DNA from: Dromaius novaehollandiae
Taxonomy: Eukaryota; Chordata; Aves; Casuariiformes; Dromaiidae
Assembly (NCBI RefSeq): GCF_036370855.1
Contig: NC_088102.1
Location: 37,485,835 to 37,549,834 of the forward strand
Direction: 5' to 3'
DNA length: 64,000 nucleotides
A program made the position numbers and the translations under genes. Every line of letters starts with the position of its first letter. Positions within the stretch are counted from its first letter, which is position 1. The notes under the pieces were generated by a model. The model ran no database searches, had not been told where the DNA came from, and saw only the letters and a list, made by a program, of their open reading frames with translations. Positions 52,180 through 64,000 of this stretch are shown here, piece by piece.

Positions 52180-53927
52180 CTACCTACTAAATCTGAAAAA
52201 CAGCATTTCAAGATTCTGTCACCTGTTTATAACTCCCTTCAAAGATGAAGCCAAGAAACTGCTCTTCTGGATAAATCTTGCATTGCTGACACAAAGACAG
52301 TTCAGGTTTCTCAGCCAGCATTATGAACAGGCAATTAATAAGCAGCCTTCACCTTGGTGCAATCCAAGTCATCATGTGATCAGATGAAGGGAAGCTGTCA
52401 AAAGCCAATTCACTTTCTAACAGCCAATACCTGAAATCAGGTCAGTGACTTAGCAGCATAAGACATTTCTTGTTGTGTCCAAGAACAAAAGTTTGCTTTA
52501 GTTGCCAGTCTCTCTTGACAGTCTTAATAAGGCTTAGTGCAACACAGTTCCTTGCAATTTTTTTACCTCCTTTTCAAGCAAAATGCTGAAGGAGATGGTT
52601 TTGGATGTTACAGTTTTCTCCAAAGATGCAGCCCATAGTTACGAAACTTAATACACTTTCATTACAAAAGGCTTCTGATAAGACAGGAACATTGTGGCAA
52701 TCCTTACATGAAGTCTTTAAAGGTCATTCATGTGATTTCATGACTGTCTCAAAGTTGTCTCGTTAATGTTAAGCCCCCAGCTAGATTAGCAGACATAATG
52801 CCTTACAAACACAAAGCAGGAGAAAATCTAGCACCAAACATCTTGTTAAAATAAACAAACCAGTAAGAGTGTAAAACTTCCTATGAACTCTTACAAGACT
52901 TTGTAGAGAGTTTTAAACAGTGCAACATACATGATCACAGTAGCCCCAGGTAGCATTGCCAGAGGAGTGTGACACATCATTCCTTTTCAGATACTTGGTA
53001 ATACCACAACTTCATTATAGCTTTGAGGACCAAAGGGGCATCAGCTGCTAGAATTTATAAAACCTATCACATAATAGATTCCTGATTTTCTTACTCAGCA
53101 TACATGTCTTACAAAAGGACTATTTAGTAGACTAGCTCAATAGTGTAACATGAGGTCATTTGTTACATTCACTTCTTACTTTTCCTCACTTGTGAGGTTT
53201 GGCACAGCAATAACAGTCAAAAAGGTTTTTATATAAGAATACCTCAAAAGTGTTGATTCTAAGCTGTGCAAAAGTGTGTGAGCAAGCTACATCAGCTTCC
53301 TTCAGACATGTGTGAAGGTAATAACCTATATGCTCTCCTCCTTCTTCACACAAACTAGAGGGAGAGCAATGCAAGGCTTTGTCAGGGTCTTGAGCACAGC
53401 AGACTTTAATTGCCCTGATCAGCCTCAAATGGGGTCTCCACCCATGCACAACCCACCCATTGGCCCTGGAGCTGCATTTAAGCTCAGGCCTGGGTTTTTC
53501 TCTTGCTTGAGGTGTGATGAGCTGTGCCCTTGGATCTACCATGTCACTGTTGATGTATCTGCTGGACTGTAGCTGATCCTGGCTGCACTGGTTCTTTTTG
53601 TTTGGGTACTGTGGGATTGTGCCCTTCTCAGGGACACTACTGTCTTGATGTCATCCTTGCTCTGGGTTTGTACTCCCTGGAAGAGCAGCCTCTTCCTGGC
53701 TGAGCCTTGTAACAAAATAGGCTTGAGTTGCTGCTGTGAAAGAAGAAATAGTAGTTTTGTACCAATTTTGGTCTTGGCTCCCTTGCTAAAAAGGGGGCTG
53801 TTCTGTGTTAATAGCTGTGGTGATTACAAATGGATAAATACTGCATGAAATGTGGAAATGGTTGTTTAAGCCCAGATGATATGCCAGAGAAGGGAAGGAA
53901 GTTGCATAGGAGAGTGTGGTGACTCAC

Positions 53928-53984
53928 TTGGTACTCTTTGCTATCCAAAGTGAATTTGAAAAAGGAGCTGACTGGCAGGTGTGG
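53928..53984 (-). CDS. Candidate upstream exon (57 bases), minus strand
   Basis: The acceptor CTTCTACAG and the donor GTGAGT (53,927-53,922) enclose 19 codons starting PHLPVSSFFKF and ending SKEYQ, in phase 0 at both ends. A further excellent donor, AAG then GTAAGT at 54,183-54,178, lies upstream. It closes a short segment ending FQVTSK, also in phase 0. The three segments together could encode one strand-rich piece of protein. They may belong to the same gene as the exons at 41-49 kb. Confidence 0.4.
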
Positions 53985-55715
53985 CTGTAGAAGGCATGGA
54001 ACATCCAAGTATCTGGAATTCCTGTATATGTCTACTTATCAATGTACAGAACATGATATATATATATATAAATTGTCTGCCTGATTATATAGGAAGCAAT
54101 ATAATGACTCATGTTGCAAGCCAAGCTGACAAATGTGTGTTGTAAACTGTCAAGATGCTATAATATGATACATAAGGACTTACCTTACTGGTCACCTGAA
54201 ACAGGCTGAAATCATGGACCAAGAGATAGGCCTCTCAAACTTTGCAGTTAGCTTTCTGAGTCATTCAGTCTCATTATGACTGTATCTGTATGAATTAATA
54301 ACAAAGAGAATGTTTTTCTTAAGCCTCTTTATTAGAAAAAAACCCCTGCTGTCTGTTACTTATTCTTTTAGTGCTACTGCAGATACTTTGTGTTTTTTCT
54401 AACAGTGGCTGAGTAATAGTAGAGTAGAAAATATAATGACTTACATAAGAATGAATATATGAATCCAAATATCAGAAACTGCTTTTGTTTTTTCTAACAC
54501 AAAACATGAAAACTAGTGTGTTTAACTTCTCCATGTTTTAAATCTGAACTGTTAGAAGCATACAGAATATAAAGAACTCTATCAAATGCTTCTCTGTTGT
54601 AGTTAAACAGCTCTTCTTGGTTTAAATATGAAATAGATCCTATTATTTTCATTACTGTCTTTGCTATTGTCAAGTCAAGTACTACAAGAAAGGAATTGTT
54701 TGCTTCAGTTTTATTGTATCAGTAGTTTAACCTTACTATTTCTTTAAGAGACCAGGTGGGTTTTGTTCTAATAAAAAGCACTTGCTTTTTATAGAAGAAA
54801 ATACTTTTCTGAAAAAAATCAGATTTACTCTTGTTTTTTTTCCCCTGACTAAGCTTCACTTAGATGTGATACAGTAAATATACCAAAGATATTGCTGGAA
54901 TAAGTAGAAAACACTTCTAATGCTGAGATAATATTCCAACAATAAAATGCTTTTTTATTGTCTTGTATACCTCACCTCAGTAGCCTGTATTGGAGGCCAG
55001 ACTGCAACAAAGGCAGGTCTTGTCTTGATTAACTCATTTCTTGAAGTATAGCATTAACACTACTTCAATCAATATACTTAATTCTGTTTCTGTGATGAGA
55101 GCCAGTAACTGGATTATGTTGCATGTATGTGTTGCAGTAAACTAAGCCCACAGGGCTGTGGAGCTCAATTGTTTGTACAAAGAGGAATTTTCTGTGGCTC
55201 TGCAGATTTTTATGCAGCTTTTTAGGCAGTCTTTTGCGATAATCTGTTCAGACCTTGTTAAACAGTCTGCTGAATTTTCAGTTGATTCCTCTGTAGAACT
55301 AACAACTTCTACTAGCATTTGGTGTATCTTCTATGAAAAGAACTTGCCTTGGTTTAAAGACTTCAAATGGACATGCATCTACCCTGTTTGAGTCTGACTT
55401 TTCTTTATTACAGCTTTGTTTGATAGAGATGTCTTATCTTGACCACTAACTACCTCTTATATTTTCACTTTCTTCTGTTGCTTTTTTAGTAGTAACAACA
55501 CCCCATTTATGCTGGATGATCAACTACTTAAGCGCTTCAGTTATTCTTGGCCTTCTTTTGCTCTGTCATAGAACCCTGAGTCCTGTGCTTGATTCCTGTA
55601 TGTAATTCTCATTAAAGGGGAAATCTCTACTGCCAGGAAAAGAGCACTGAGTGGCAGTGACTACTTTCATTTCCCTTGTGCAGGAAGGTATTTACTTTGA
55701 TGACAAAGCAATTAG

Positions 55716-55785
55716 TCAGAGCCTTTTCCTCTTCTGCACAGTTTTAAGCCATACTATTACATCAGAAGTTTTTGGCACCTTGAAA
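55716..55785 (-). CDS. Candidate terminal exon of the second minus-strand gene
   Basis: An excellent acceptor (GACTTTCTTTCAG) leads into one base plus 22 codons and TGA, ending VWLKTVQKRKRL. The single entry base fits the two bases left by the 58.1-kb exon. An AATAAA lies on the minus strand at 55,409-55,404, about 307 bases past the stop. The exon is short, so chance remains a real alternative. Confidence 0.33.
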
Positions 55786-56939
55786 CTGAAAGAAAGTCAA
55801 TGCACTTGAAAAATGCATGCTATTACAAGGCATAAGTGTTGTATTATTGGCATAAAACCCAGTAAGACTTTATTAAGTCTTCATGGGTGCAAGCTCTTCT
55901 GCTGATGCTCTACAGTTAGAGAACTTTTCTAGGTAGAGGCTCATGTCTCCTGATGAGAAATTAGTAAGACTACAAACACCATCTAGTAGCCAAGGATTTA
56001 GGCAAGTAAGCTTCATTAGGAAGTTAGGTCTGTACAGATGGTGCAAAGTACCACAGTCAATTTTCTGTTCCCTAAGGCTTTTACTAGCTCTTCAAGCATG
56101 TCAGAATGCCATGTGGTATTGCTCCTTATGGGACACTCTGCATCTTCCAACAGCTTCATGGGCTTCAAAGTCCTTCCCTTCCTACTCCTGGCTTTCAGGT
56201 ATCTTTCAGTCCTTTCTACCTTTGGCAGCAGAACTTTCTTCAGTTACTAACCTCTAAGATAAATTTCTTTCATACTCAAATGATAGGAGTAGGCTTTGAA
56301 ATTAAATATTTCAATCCTGATCAAAAATCACAGTTTAAATTTGCTGCTTTAAATCTTTGACAAGTATCCATTCACTGCAGCAGTTGGCATCAGGGTGGAA
56401 CAACTATTATCCTTTGCAATCATGGAAGGTGGTTGGAGAGCAGATCTGCATTTCAGTGTGAGGATCAAAACTAAGTTGCAAATCCAAAGCAAAGAGGAGC
56501 TTAGTTGTGTGAAGCAAGTCCATCTGTGGATGGAGATAGTTATGGGATTCTTATGCCTATCTCCTGAGAAAATGATAAATCCCTAAATGTCATAGGCTGC
56601 TTGCCAAAGGTAGCATATGATTGTGGCTCATATAGAGGTAGCATGTAAGTGTGCCCATAGCACATCTGAGGGCCTTGGGCAAATTACTACTCTTTGAGCC
56701 CCTTTAACTAGAAGATCTTGGAGATAGGAAGGCACAGTGCTAAGACTTCAAGGACATCAGATTTTCACATTCAAGCTAGTAGCCCTGTACCGTTAAGGTG
56801 GAATAGCTGTTGGCAGGAAGGCATCAAACTAGAAGGGAATAAAATGGACAAAATATGCCAAATGAGTATCATCTTGTGCTAAAGATGTCCCTTCAAAGTC
56901 TTTGTTAATGGTCTGAGGAAGGCTATGGTGCTGGGAGAT

Positions 56940-57190
56940 ATGCTAGTTTAACAGACAGACTTCTGGCTGTGTTGCCAGTGAAGACTGGTACCTCTCCTAC
57001 CAAACTCCAGAAGATGGTCTCTGGGGTGGATTCAGTGCTTAGGGAACACATGGGTATGAATGATACAGGTAAGGACATGGCTCTAGATTCAAAATACAAG
57101 CTGTTAGAAGACTACAAAGACCAGGGAGCATTGACCATACCACATGTGGGATCAGGCATGAAGGTAAAAATTAAAGTCTGTGTGCTTAAT
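56940..57190 (+). mobile_element. LINE CR1 ORF1 fragment (SGNH esterase-like block)
   Basis: A plus-strand frame of about 74 codons contains a degenerate HMGMNDTGKDMA block like the 'HxGxND' core of the esterase-like domain of CR1 ORF1, followed by KYKLL and KDQGAL segments in the expected order. It is a fragment and is not expected to be expressed. Confidence 0.6.
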
Positions 57191-58090
57191 TGAGAAAGGT
57201 TTATTAAGAATTGGGGAAGCTTTAGGACTAGATCAAGTTGACAGATAAGGTATCTAAACTGAAATATAACAAAGCTGTTGTCATTTAAGATTTATTAAAT
57301 TATACAGAAGTTTTTTGATTGGAGCTGTGAGTGAAACAGGTGCAAAAGAACAGAGTTCAAAATAAATCTGCAAGGCATGAAGTCCAGTCTTTTCCCAGCA
57401 GAGATGTTGCCAGACAGTTCATTGTCTGTTTGCACCACTTCTACAAAATATTTGTTTCAAGGACCTGTTGTGTTGCCTATAGGAAGTCAGAATGGATTAT
57501 TCTTCTCCTGCATGGATAATTTGGCTTCTAAAATGTTGGATCTTGCTACTTTTTTGTGAAGCACTGACAATCTTAAACTGATGTTCCTACTAGTAGTACA
57601 GTTTTTCAGATGTTTGGCTAAAACTCCAGGTTAAACTTACGAAACTGAGGGATGGGAAAGTGTTTCCACAGGTCAGACTGGTAGGAAGCCATTAGAGACA
57701 TCATTTGCACCAGTTAGCTGTTTTGAAAATATCTCTAGATAAACTGCACTTGGAGGGCTATCTTGCCCTTTAGAAAGTGTTTAAGTTCAGTTTTGAACCT
57801 AAACTACTGTCTAATCTGTAGAAACCTGATGACCAAATTATGGCATTTCTATAGAAGTGGAAAGTGCTACTGTAATTTTCTTAAACAGCTTTTCTTTAGC
57901 TGTGTCTAATGATATTTAATTTTCTTAACTAAAACTTTCTGTTGCTGCTAACAGCAGTTCACCTCAGAGCAGGGAGCACTACTGTAAACAGTGCTCCAGG
58001 CAGCAACTAAACACTTAAAACAATCCAGCTCAAAGTAGGGCTATGTGACCTCCTGTGTAAAACACCAGCTCCTGTCAGTACCCTGTTTAC

Positions 58091-58415
58091 TCTAGCACTT
58101 TTGTTGCTGCTTCTGGCTGAGCTACTGCTATGGTTTGTCTGTACTTAAAAATAAACCAAATGGGCATTAGGGAGTAACTGTTCTGTATGCGCATAAAGCT
58201 CTCACAAGCCCAGACTTGCACCAGGAGTCCTTCCACAATGTCCAAGCATGGTAAATTTCCACTCGCAGGCGAGCTCTTAGCAGGGGTAGGAAACTTTAGC
58301 AAATGCTTCTTGATGTCTTCTAGCATCTCTGCAGCAGTCTCATTCCTTGGAGTCTGCTCACTGAGGAAGATTTTTTTAATCTTGCTAAGCAAGGATGAAC
58401 ACTGCCAGCCTACCA
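58091..58415 (-). CDS. Long open exon of a second unidentified minus-strand gene
   Basis: The strong acceptor TTTGTTCTCCTCAG (ending 58,416) precedes 107 open codons. The open frame actually extends upstream to about 58,514, giving an alternative start after CAG there. The product is protein-like: VGWQCSSLLSKIKKIFLSE, then MLEDIKKHLLKFPTP, a Ser/Pro/Gly linker, and LPCLDIVEGLLVQVWACESF and FIFKYRQTIAV. Either it ends at the TAA at 58,090-58,088, or it splices at the overlapping GTAAAC donor (58,090-58,085) in phase 2, which fits the exon at 55.7 kb. I cannot assign a family. Confidence 0.5.
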
Positions 58416-58519
58416 CTGAGGAGAACAAACTGAAATAACTAGGAGCCATTACATATTTACTGATGGCATATTTGTCTACTGTTCTAACAAATGCAATGGG
58501 ATGCAAAGGTCTGCCTGGA

Positions 58520-61500
58520 TCTCAGGAAGCAGGTCACTAGTGTATGGCTCAGATCTCGGAAGTGGACTGAGATAATAAGATAGAACAGAACAATAGATCC
58601 AATAGAATAGCCTCAACTGGGATCTTGGAAGCAACCCAGGAAGCTTTTATAAATGATACTCCCCAAAACAGGTAATGAGAAGGAAGAGGGGTCTCATAGC
58701 AGCAGAGCTTTGAACCTAGTGTTTGGAGGCTGGATAGTAAGAAACTGATTATTGTATTATCAGTTTAGTGTCTATACTAAATTCTAACCCTGTCTAAAAC
58801 CTGTGAAGGTTGAATAAAAAAATTGAGGAAAATATCACTTTTAGATATACCTCTTTCCTTTCATAACCAGTAGGCTTATTCTGTTGATTTAGATGAATAT
58901 TTTCTTCCTTGGCACTAACAGCTCCCCATCTGATGGGTGCAATAAAACAGCTCAAGTATACTAATAGGAGATGGGAATACTATGAACTTGAAGAGCTATT
59001 CCTGAAAGTCTTTTTCTTCCTTCCTTTGACTTCTTCCAAGAAAGTCTTGCAGAAAGAATAACTTGGAAAGAAGGAAATAGAGCAACACAGAGTTCATCTA
59101 GTATGCCCAGGCAGTGCCAAGGGACAGTCTTTGGCCTCTTCCTTCTTAATAGGTGCCAAAGGACTGGAAAAAAGATAAACAGCTTAGTTTGCACTTAAGC
59201 AGTGGTGGGGCAGGGAAAAACATGTGTTGGAAAACTGCAGTCAAAAATAGGAATAGCATTAGAATGGTTTCATTCATCATTGTAAGTTTAGTTAGATTTA
59301 AAAGAGAAATAAGTGGTAGAAGAGGAAATAAGAAAGTAAGAGTGGGATCTCAAAATATCTGTTAGAAATACACAATGAAATTTTTTGTTTATATGGTTGT
59401 TTCCTGTGAAGAGGAGCTATTGGAGTTAGTACTGCAAATTGGGAGTACTAACTCATCTTAGGCCTAGGCTCTGCTGTTAACCTCTGCTAGAGTTGTGGCA
59501 CTCTGCATGAAAGAACAAGGGCTGATCACCAGGCTAGGTCATTGCTCAGAGTTACTATAGTAACTCTAAATTTGAACTGAACTTATGTGATTATATTCAT
59601 ATTTTACCTGGGTATGATTTTCATATCACTGAGTGTAACTGAGCCTGCTGTACCAGAAATAGAGTGTATTTAACTGCAAATACTTTGGAATATAAACAAG
59701 CTGAAGCAAACCTAGAAAGGTTATCAAAGTTTCCACTGCAGATTTGTGAAACAGTACATGGTGCTGGCTTGTCTGATGATCATATTTGGTAGTAAGAAAA
59801 GTAATAAATTTGAGGGCCATTTGGTAGTAACCTAAAGTGGCTAAGTCTTTAAAATTCCACCTTATTGCAGGCTTTCCTAGATGGACTAAAGCTCTGAATA
59901 TGTTGTCCAGACCTGTACTAAGCACACTGTAAAACTTGGAATGGACTCCTCATGAGACTGCCTGCTGTGATTGTCCTAATGCCTTGTATGATAAACCAGG
60001 TGAGGGGGCAGATACTGGCAAGAATAAAATACAGCAGCAAGGAAAGGGACAGCTTTGTCCAAGGATTCACCATGGTATCTGTTACAATGCAGTGTAACAC
60101 TTCAATTAACAAAAGGATTATCTGCCTTCAGGGTGGACAAACTCACCTGAGAGGTGACAAAATGATACCATGCTTTCAGAAAACCAGATTTACAAGTTTT
60201 TTTTCAAGAAAATCTTTGAAAGCGCTAGGACTAGTATGTCAACTAAAATTGGCATTCACTAAAAGATACTAAAAGATCATGATTCTGGAGGAAACCTGTA
60301 AAGAACATATACTGTTGGACATGCCCATCTTGCCATCAGATACAGTCTGGCCTTGCATCTAAAGTCCTCTGCAAGTCTTAGAGCAACTACAGTAAACTTA
60401 CATAAAAGGACAGTATGCCTGATTCTTCAGTTTCCCATGCTGTGTATTTTTTAGAGTTGTCCAAAGCAATGTGAGGTTCTATAAAATAGGTCATTAAATT
60501 TCTCCTTGTACATATTCCACTCACACATTGCATCAGGCCCTTCTAACAAGCTTTTGTTGGAAAGCACAATGAAAGGATGAGAGGCAAGGGCCACACTTGC
60601 AGGGGAAGTTCTCAATAGATATAAGAAAAATCCTTTGTGATGATCAAATATTGCACCACATGGCCAGAGAGGCTGTGGGATCTTGGCCCCTGGAAACTGG
60701 ACAAGGCCTTGAGCAGCCTGATGAAAAGTAGCCTTGTTTTGAGTGATAGGTTGAACATGATGACATCAGAAATCCTTTTTGACTGAAATTGTTCTATGAT
60801 CTAGGATTCTATTATCAAAGGAAAATCAAAGTCAATGGGTAGCAAGCAAAGCTAAGAATGGAGGAAGGAATGCAGCCAAGAGGAAATCCCTGGGACAGGC
60901 AAGGAAATGGAAAAGGACTGAGAGAGTGAGAGGACCTTACATGAGAAATTGGCAAAGAGCAGGAGCAGAAGGTGCTCACAGCTGCCAAAACAACACTGTT
61001 GGGTCCCCCAAAGAGTCTTGGGACAGCAGTGACTTGGAGGAATGGCTGAATAGCTAAGAGGTGGCAGCAGGGCTCCCAGCAGCCTTGGGCTCCCATGATT
61101 CCTGCCTGCTGTGCTGTCTGGACAGCTTTCTTGCACCAGTTTCCTTCCTGGTCTTCCAGCCAGCTTTCCTGACTGTCCCCTGCACCAGTCTTGGTGGCCC
61201 TTTAACACACTTGTGCATTCCTGTACGAGGCTGCATTCTCCATCTCCCTTACTTTGGGAAGTGCTGATACAAGACACTAGAAAACCCTTTGTACAGTCTG
61301 CATTATTTTAACAGATTATACTTGGTGTAAGATGGAGGTGAATTGACCTCCCTGCCCCCAGTTGTGCAGTAATAGCTTCTTACTGAGAAATCATAGTGAC
61401 AGCTTATTTCTGTGTCAGACTTGCCATTTCAAGTACTGTAGCACCCTCCCCCCCCCATTTTTCTTAAATAACTTTCAGGCTACCCTGGTATTAGCTGTCA

Positions 61501-64000
61501 CTATGGCATGCTGAGTACTTTTTCCCTCAGAAATAACTTCTGCTTAGCTACTTGTTCAAATTATTTCCTAACCTGTTCACTGTTTTCTACATGCCCTCAG
61601 TTTTTCTTCTCTAGAGAAGGTGGTACATGTATATTATTGCTTTGTCTTAGATATTTATGTATCCTAGCAGAGCTGGGGCAGGTCAAGAAATATGTAGAAA
61701 ATAAAATGTTTAGTAGTAGACAAGTGTAGCAGTTTGACTATGTGGTTCAGACAAACCTTGCTTCTGTGGTCTTGAAATATGATGGCTTCTAAAACATAAG
61801 TTGAATCTCCATCACATTTTTGAGTTTAGACATTATCACACTTGGAGAGAACTTGGATTCAGATTGGACTTTTAACCTGCTTCTGTTTCCATGAGCCATC
61901 AAAACTGATCTCAAATCATAAACCTTGAGAAAATTAAGTGCAGATCAGGCCAATGGTCCAGCAATGGGATTTGTAACTCTGTACTTAGTGAGAAGCTATG
62001 TGACACTTCAGAAGGTCTAGCTGTCCACAGACACTGTTCCCTTTAACAATATTTGCAGTTCTTGTAGCATTCCAGATGGCTTGTATCAGGCTCATCTGTT
62101 TCTTGGCTTGCAAACTTACACTGTAAACAGCTTAGGGGATTTTCTTTCTTATTCCTGAGACAGGTTATCCTTTGGCTGCGAGTTCAGCTCTTGGACTAAC
62201 TCAAACTATTTCTATATATAGTATCCACACCAAGAAAAACAAATTCTAGAGTTCTTAAAAAGAAACCCCAAACAACCAACCTACCTGTCTTGCTGTTTCC
62301 TTCCCACAAATAGTTCTCAATCTGTGGTGAAATGCATTGATTTGTGCCTGCCTGTGCTAGTTATCCAGAGAAGCAACTGCAATTTGAACATAGGGAAGCC
62401 CTCTTAAGAATTTTGAAAATGGGTAAAAAGCTATGCCCTGAGGTATACTCCTGTTCTGCTTTTTTTCTTCACCTCATCTGAGTGCAGTGCCTTCTGAGGC
62501 TGTTCCCAGCTAGCCTGCTGTGAATCCTAATCAGGATAATACATATATACATATTCACAAATAACCGCATTCTTACACATACACCAGTCTGCAAAATTTG
62601 ACTGCTAAGGTTTTTGAAAAGTCTGTCTCAGATCTTGCTGTGTTTAATCACTCTTGCCTGTACTGACAGCTGATTTCACAAGAATACCTTCAGATCTTGC
62701 ATTGCTACTGGGCACACCTAACAATTTTTTATTCTCTCAGAATTAAAAGAAACTGCCTGTTCAGAGATAGTGGAAGCTATTTCTGTTTCCTCTTGAATGA
62801 CTTGTTTTGATGCTTGAGAAATTTATTACTCTTATCCAAGTCAAATGACCTTCACAGTACAATAACAAATGTAGAGCCACGTGATTTAAGCAGACTCCCT
62901 ATCTGCACTTTTTATCCTTGCTGGTTGAAAAGGGCTTAACACTGATCAGTTTTCAGCTCCGGCAGCTGTTTGGTTTCTTGATTACAGCACACGTTTACTT
63001 TTCAGAGGGTCTTGGGTTTTATGGTTCATCTAGTTCTGTACTAGTAGACCAACTAGTGGGAGAGTACTCAGGTTTGCCTGAACTAGTTGTTATGCATAGA
63101 TGTTGTTAGTATCTTCTGTTGGGTTGTGCTGCTAGTCCCATGTAGGTTTCCAAGCATATCTGTTGTTCTTGACTTTGTTCCCTCTTCTGCTGCCTGTTCT
63201 GACTGTCTATCAAAATAGCTAGTTATAGTGCAATTCTCTGACTTTCAGAATGGAAACAAAGCAGAAATAGTCAGATTCGCCAAACATCTAGGCATCCACA
63301 CTTCAAGTTTTCTTTATGAATATTCCCTTTACTCAGTAGTTCAGTAATAGAATGGTAAATTGCTTTGGACAGCTCCTCTGCTTCTTTCTCCTGTCCTCTT
63401 CTGTAGCTTACATAGTTGAAAAAAGGAAAAAGTGGGAATGCTAAAGAGTCAGCAGCAATCTACAACTATGGGAGGGGAATCAAGGGATGTGCTTTAGGGG
63501 AAACAGACCTATAGCAGGAATGGATCCATGTGATGAATTCAGTGATGATGGCTAGAGTTATTTCAGTACAGTTGTTTCTTGCATTTCTCCTCTGCTATTT
63601 GGCTGCTGGGGGTAGCAGCCTGTCAGAGTCGTGGCATTCTCTTGGGTTGTTATAAAAACAGCAAATGCCATCATTGGTTTTCCACTGAGGGCAAACGAAG
63701 TGTTCAGTAAACAGAATGTTCCCACCTAAGGCAAATCTTACATTATGTTGAGAGGTAACTGCCATTCCCTTGCTGTCTTCTGTCAGTTCACAGTCTATTA
63801 AACAGTAAAACTGGTAACAATTTACATAGCACCTTTCATCTTGAAGGATCCCAAAGGCTTCACAGGGATCATGTCCCTGCTATTGAAACACAATTTTTAA
63901 AAGCAACCAGTGATAATATAAATAGTACAGGACAGGAAATGGAACACAAACAAATGCCAAGTCCAAACTAAGCTAGAATATGCTTATTTGTTTACTTGAA
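58520..64000. other. Stretch with no supported gene
   Basis: Besides the CR1 at 60.6 kb I find only weak exon candidates. One is a 37-base minus-strand segment at 62,285-62,321 between a TTTCACCACAG acceptor and a CAG/GTAGGT donor. The other is an excellent CAG/GTGAGT minus-strand donor near 60.15 kb. A diverged segment near 63.80-63.87 kb resembles an old SINE/LINE2-type tail. The long frames at 59.6-59.9 and 60.8-61.3 kb show no recognisable protein or bounded exon. Confidence 0.45.
60570..60815 (+). mobile_element. LINE CR1 3' end, avian type
   Basis: The sequence runs GATGAGAGGCAAGGGCCACA, a GATATAAGAAAAAT block, AGAGAGGCTGTGGGATCTTG, CTGGACAAGGCCTTGAGCAG, then a degenerate tail with TTCTATGAT and GATTCTATT. 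This order and tail are typical of bird CR1 and are the best evidence here for the host lineage. Confidence 0.85.

Noticed and set aside
53186..53720. Possible LTR or 118-codon minus-strand gene
   Set aside because: Composition differs from its flanks and hints at an old insertion, but I could find no LTR termini and the frame has no bounded exon or known motif.
41093..58514. Identification of the unknown exons as MMS22L, MEI4, MTBP, TICRR, CDAN1 or BUB1B
   Set aside because: I compared with what I remember of these proteins and found no collinear match; a resemblance to MMS22L that seemed to appear did not hold up against the recalled sequence.
59626..59925. 99-codon minus-strand frame
   Set aside because: It looks somewhat protein-like but lacks convincing splice sites at either end and runs into an intron-like tail.
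1..64000. CRISPR arrays, bacterial operons, tRNA or rRNA genes
   Set aside because: No spaced direct repeats, ribosome-binding sites or RNA-gene landmarks were seen; every feature is eukaryotic.

Overview
The window reads as vertebrate nuclear DNA, most likely from a bird. The evidence is one confidently recognised gene (BMF), LINE CR1 fragments of avian type (one keeps a degenerate ATTCTATGAT-like tail), a retroviral-type solo LTR, old MIR-like SINE remnants, introns with GT/AG sites and one strong CpG island. There are no bacterial-style operons. Almost every open frame longer than 60 codons here is a chance frame, a repeat or a CpG-island artefact. I judged genes by splice sites, phase continuity and protein character instead.

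Layout. (1) 1-15,260: the 5' two thirds of BMF on the minus strand. A CpG-island promoter and probable non-coding first exon lie at about 14.2-15.26 kb, the first coding exon at 11,619-11,939 and the BH3 exon at 10,517-10,680. The last coding exon is not visible and probably lies beyond the left edge, so 1-10,516 is intron. That intron holds a CR1, MIR-like pieces, a compact AP-1/MEF2/TATA cluster, a palindromic CRE and a possible cryptic exon. (2) About 15.3-40.9 kb: no supported gene. It holds simple repeats, MIR-like remnants and a pair of inverted copies of an unrecognised repeat. (3) 41.0-49.1 kb: five minus-strand exons joined in continuous phase, ending in a stop codon with AATAAA signals about 135 bases downstream. 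They encode the C-terminal ~235 residues of a protein I cannot identify. More exon candidates lie upstream to about 54 kb. (4) 55.7-58.4 kb: a long minus-strand open exon and a phase-compatible terminal exon, possibly the end of a second unidentified gene. (5) 58.5-64 kb: CR1 3' sequence and otherwise nothing convincing.

BMF is a BH3-only pro-apoptotic protein that is held by dynein light chain and neutralises BCL-2 family survival proteins. Both key motifs are intact here. The unidentified minus-strand gene(s) are the part most worth following. In mammals, as I recall, the next gene past the BMF promoter is BUB1B, and I recognise no BUB1B exon in the 49 kb available. A solo LTR in the same orientation lies just upstream of some of the exons and carries a TATA-like box and a splice donor, so it could serve as a promoter.
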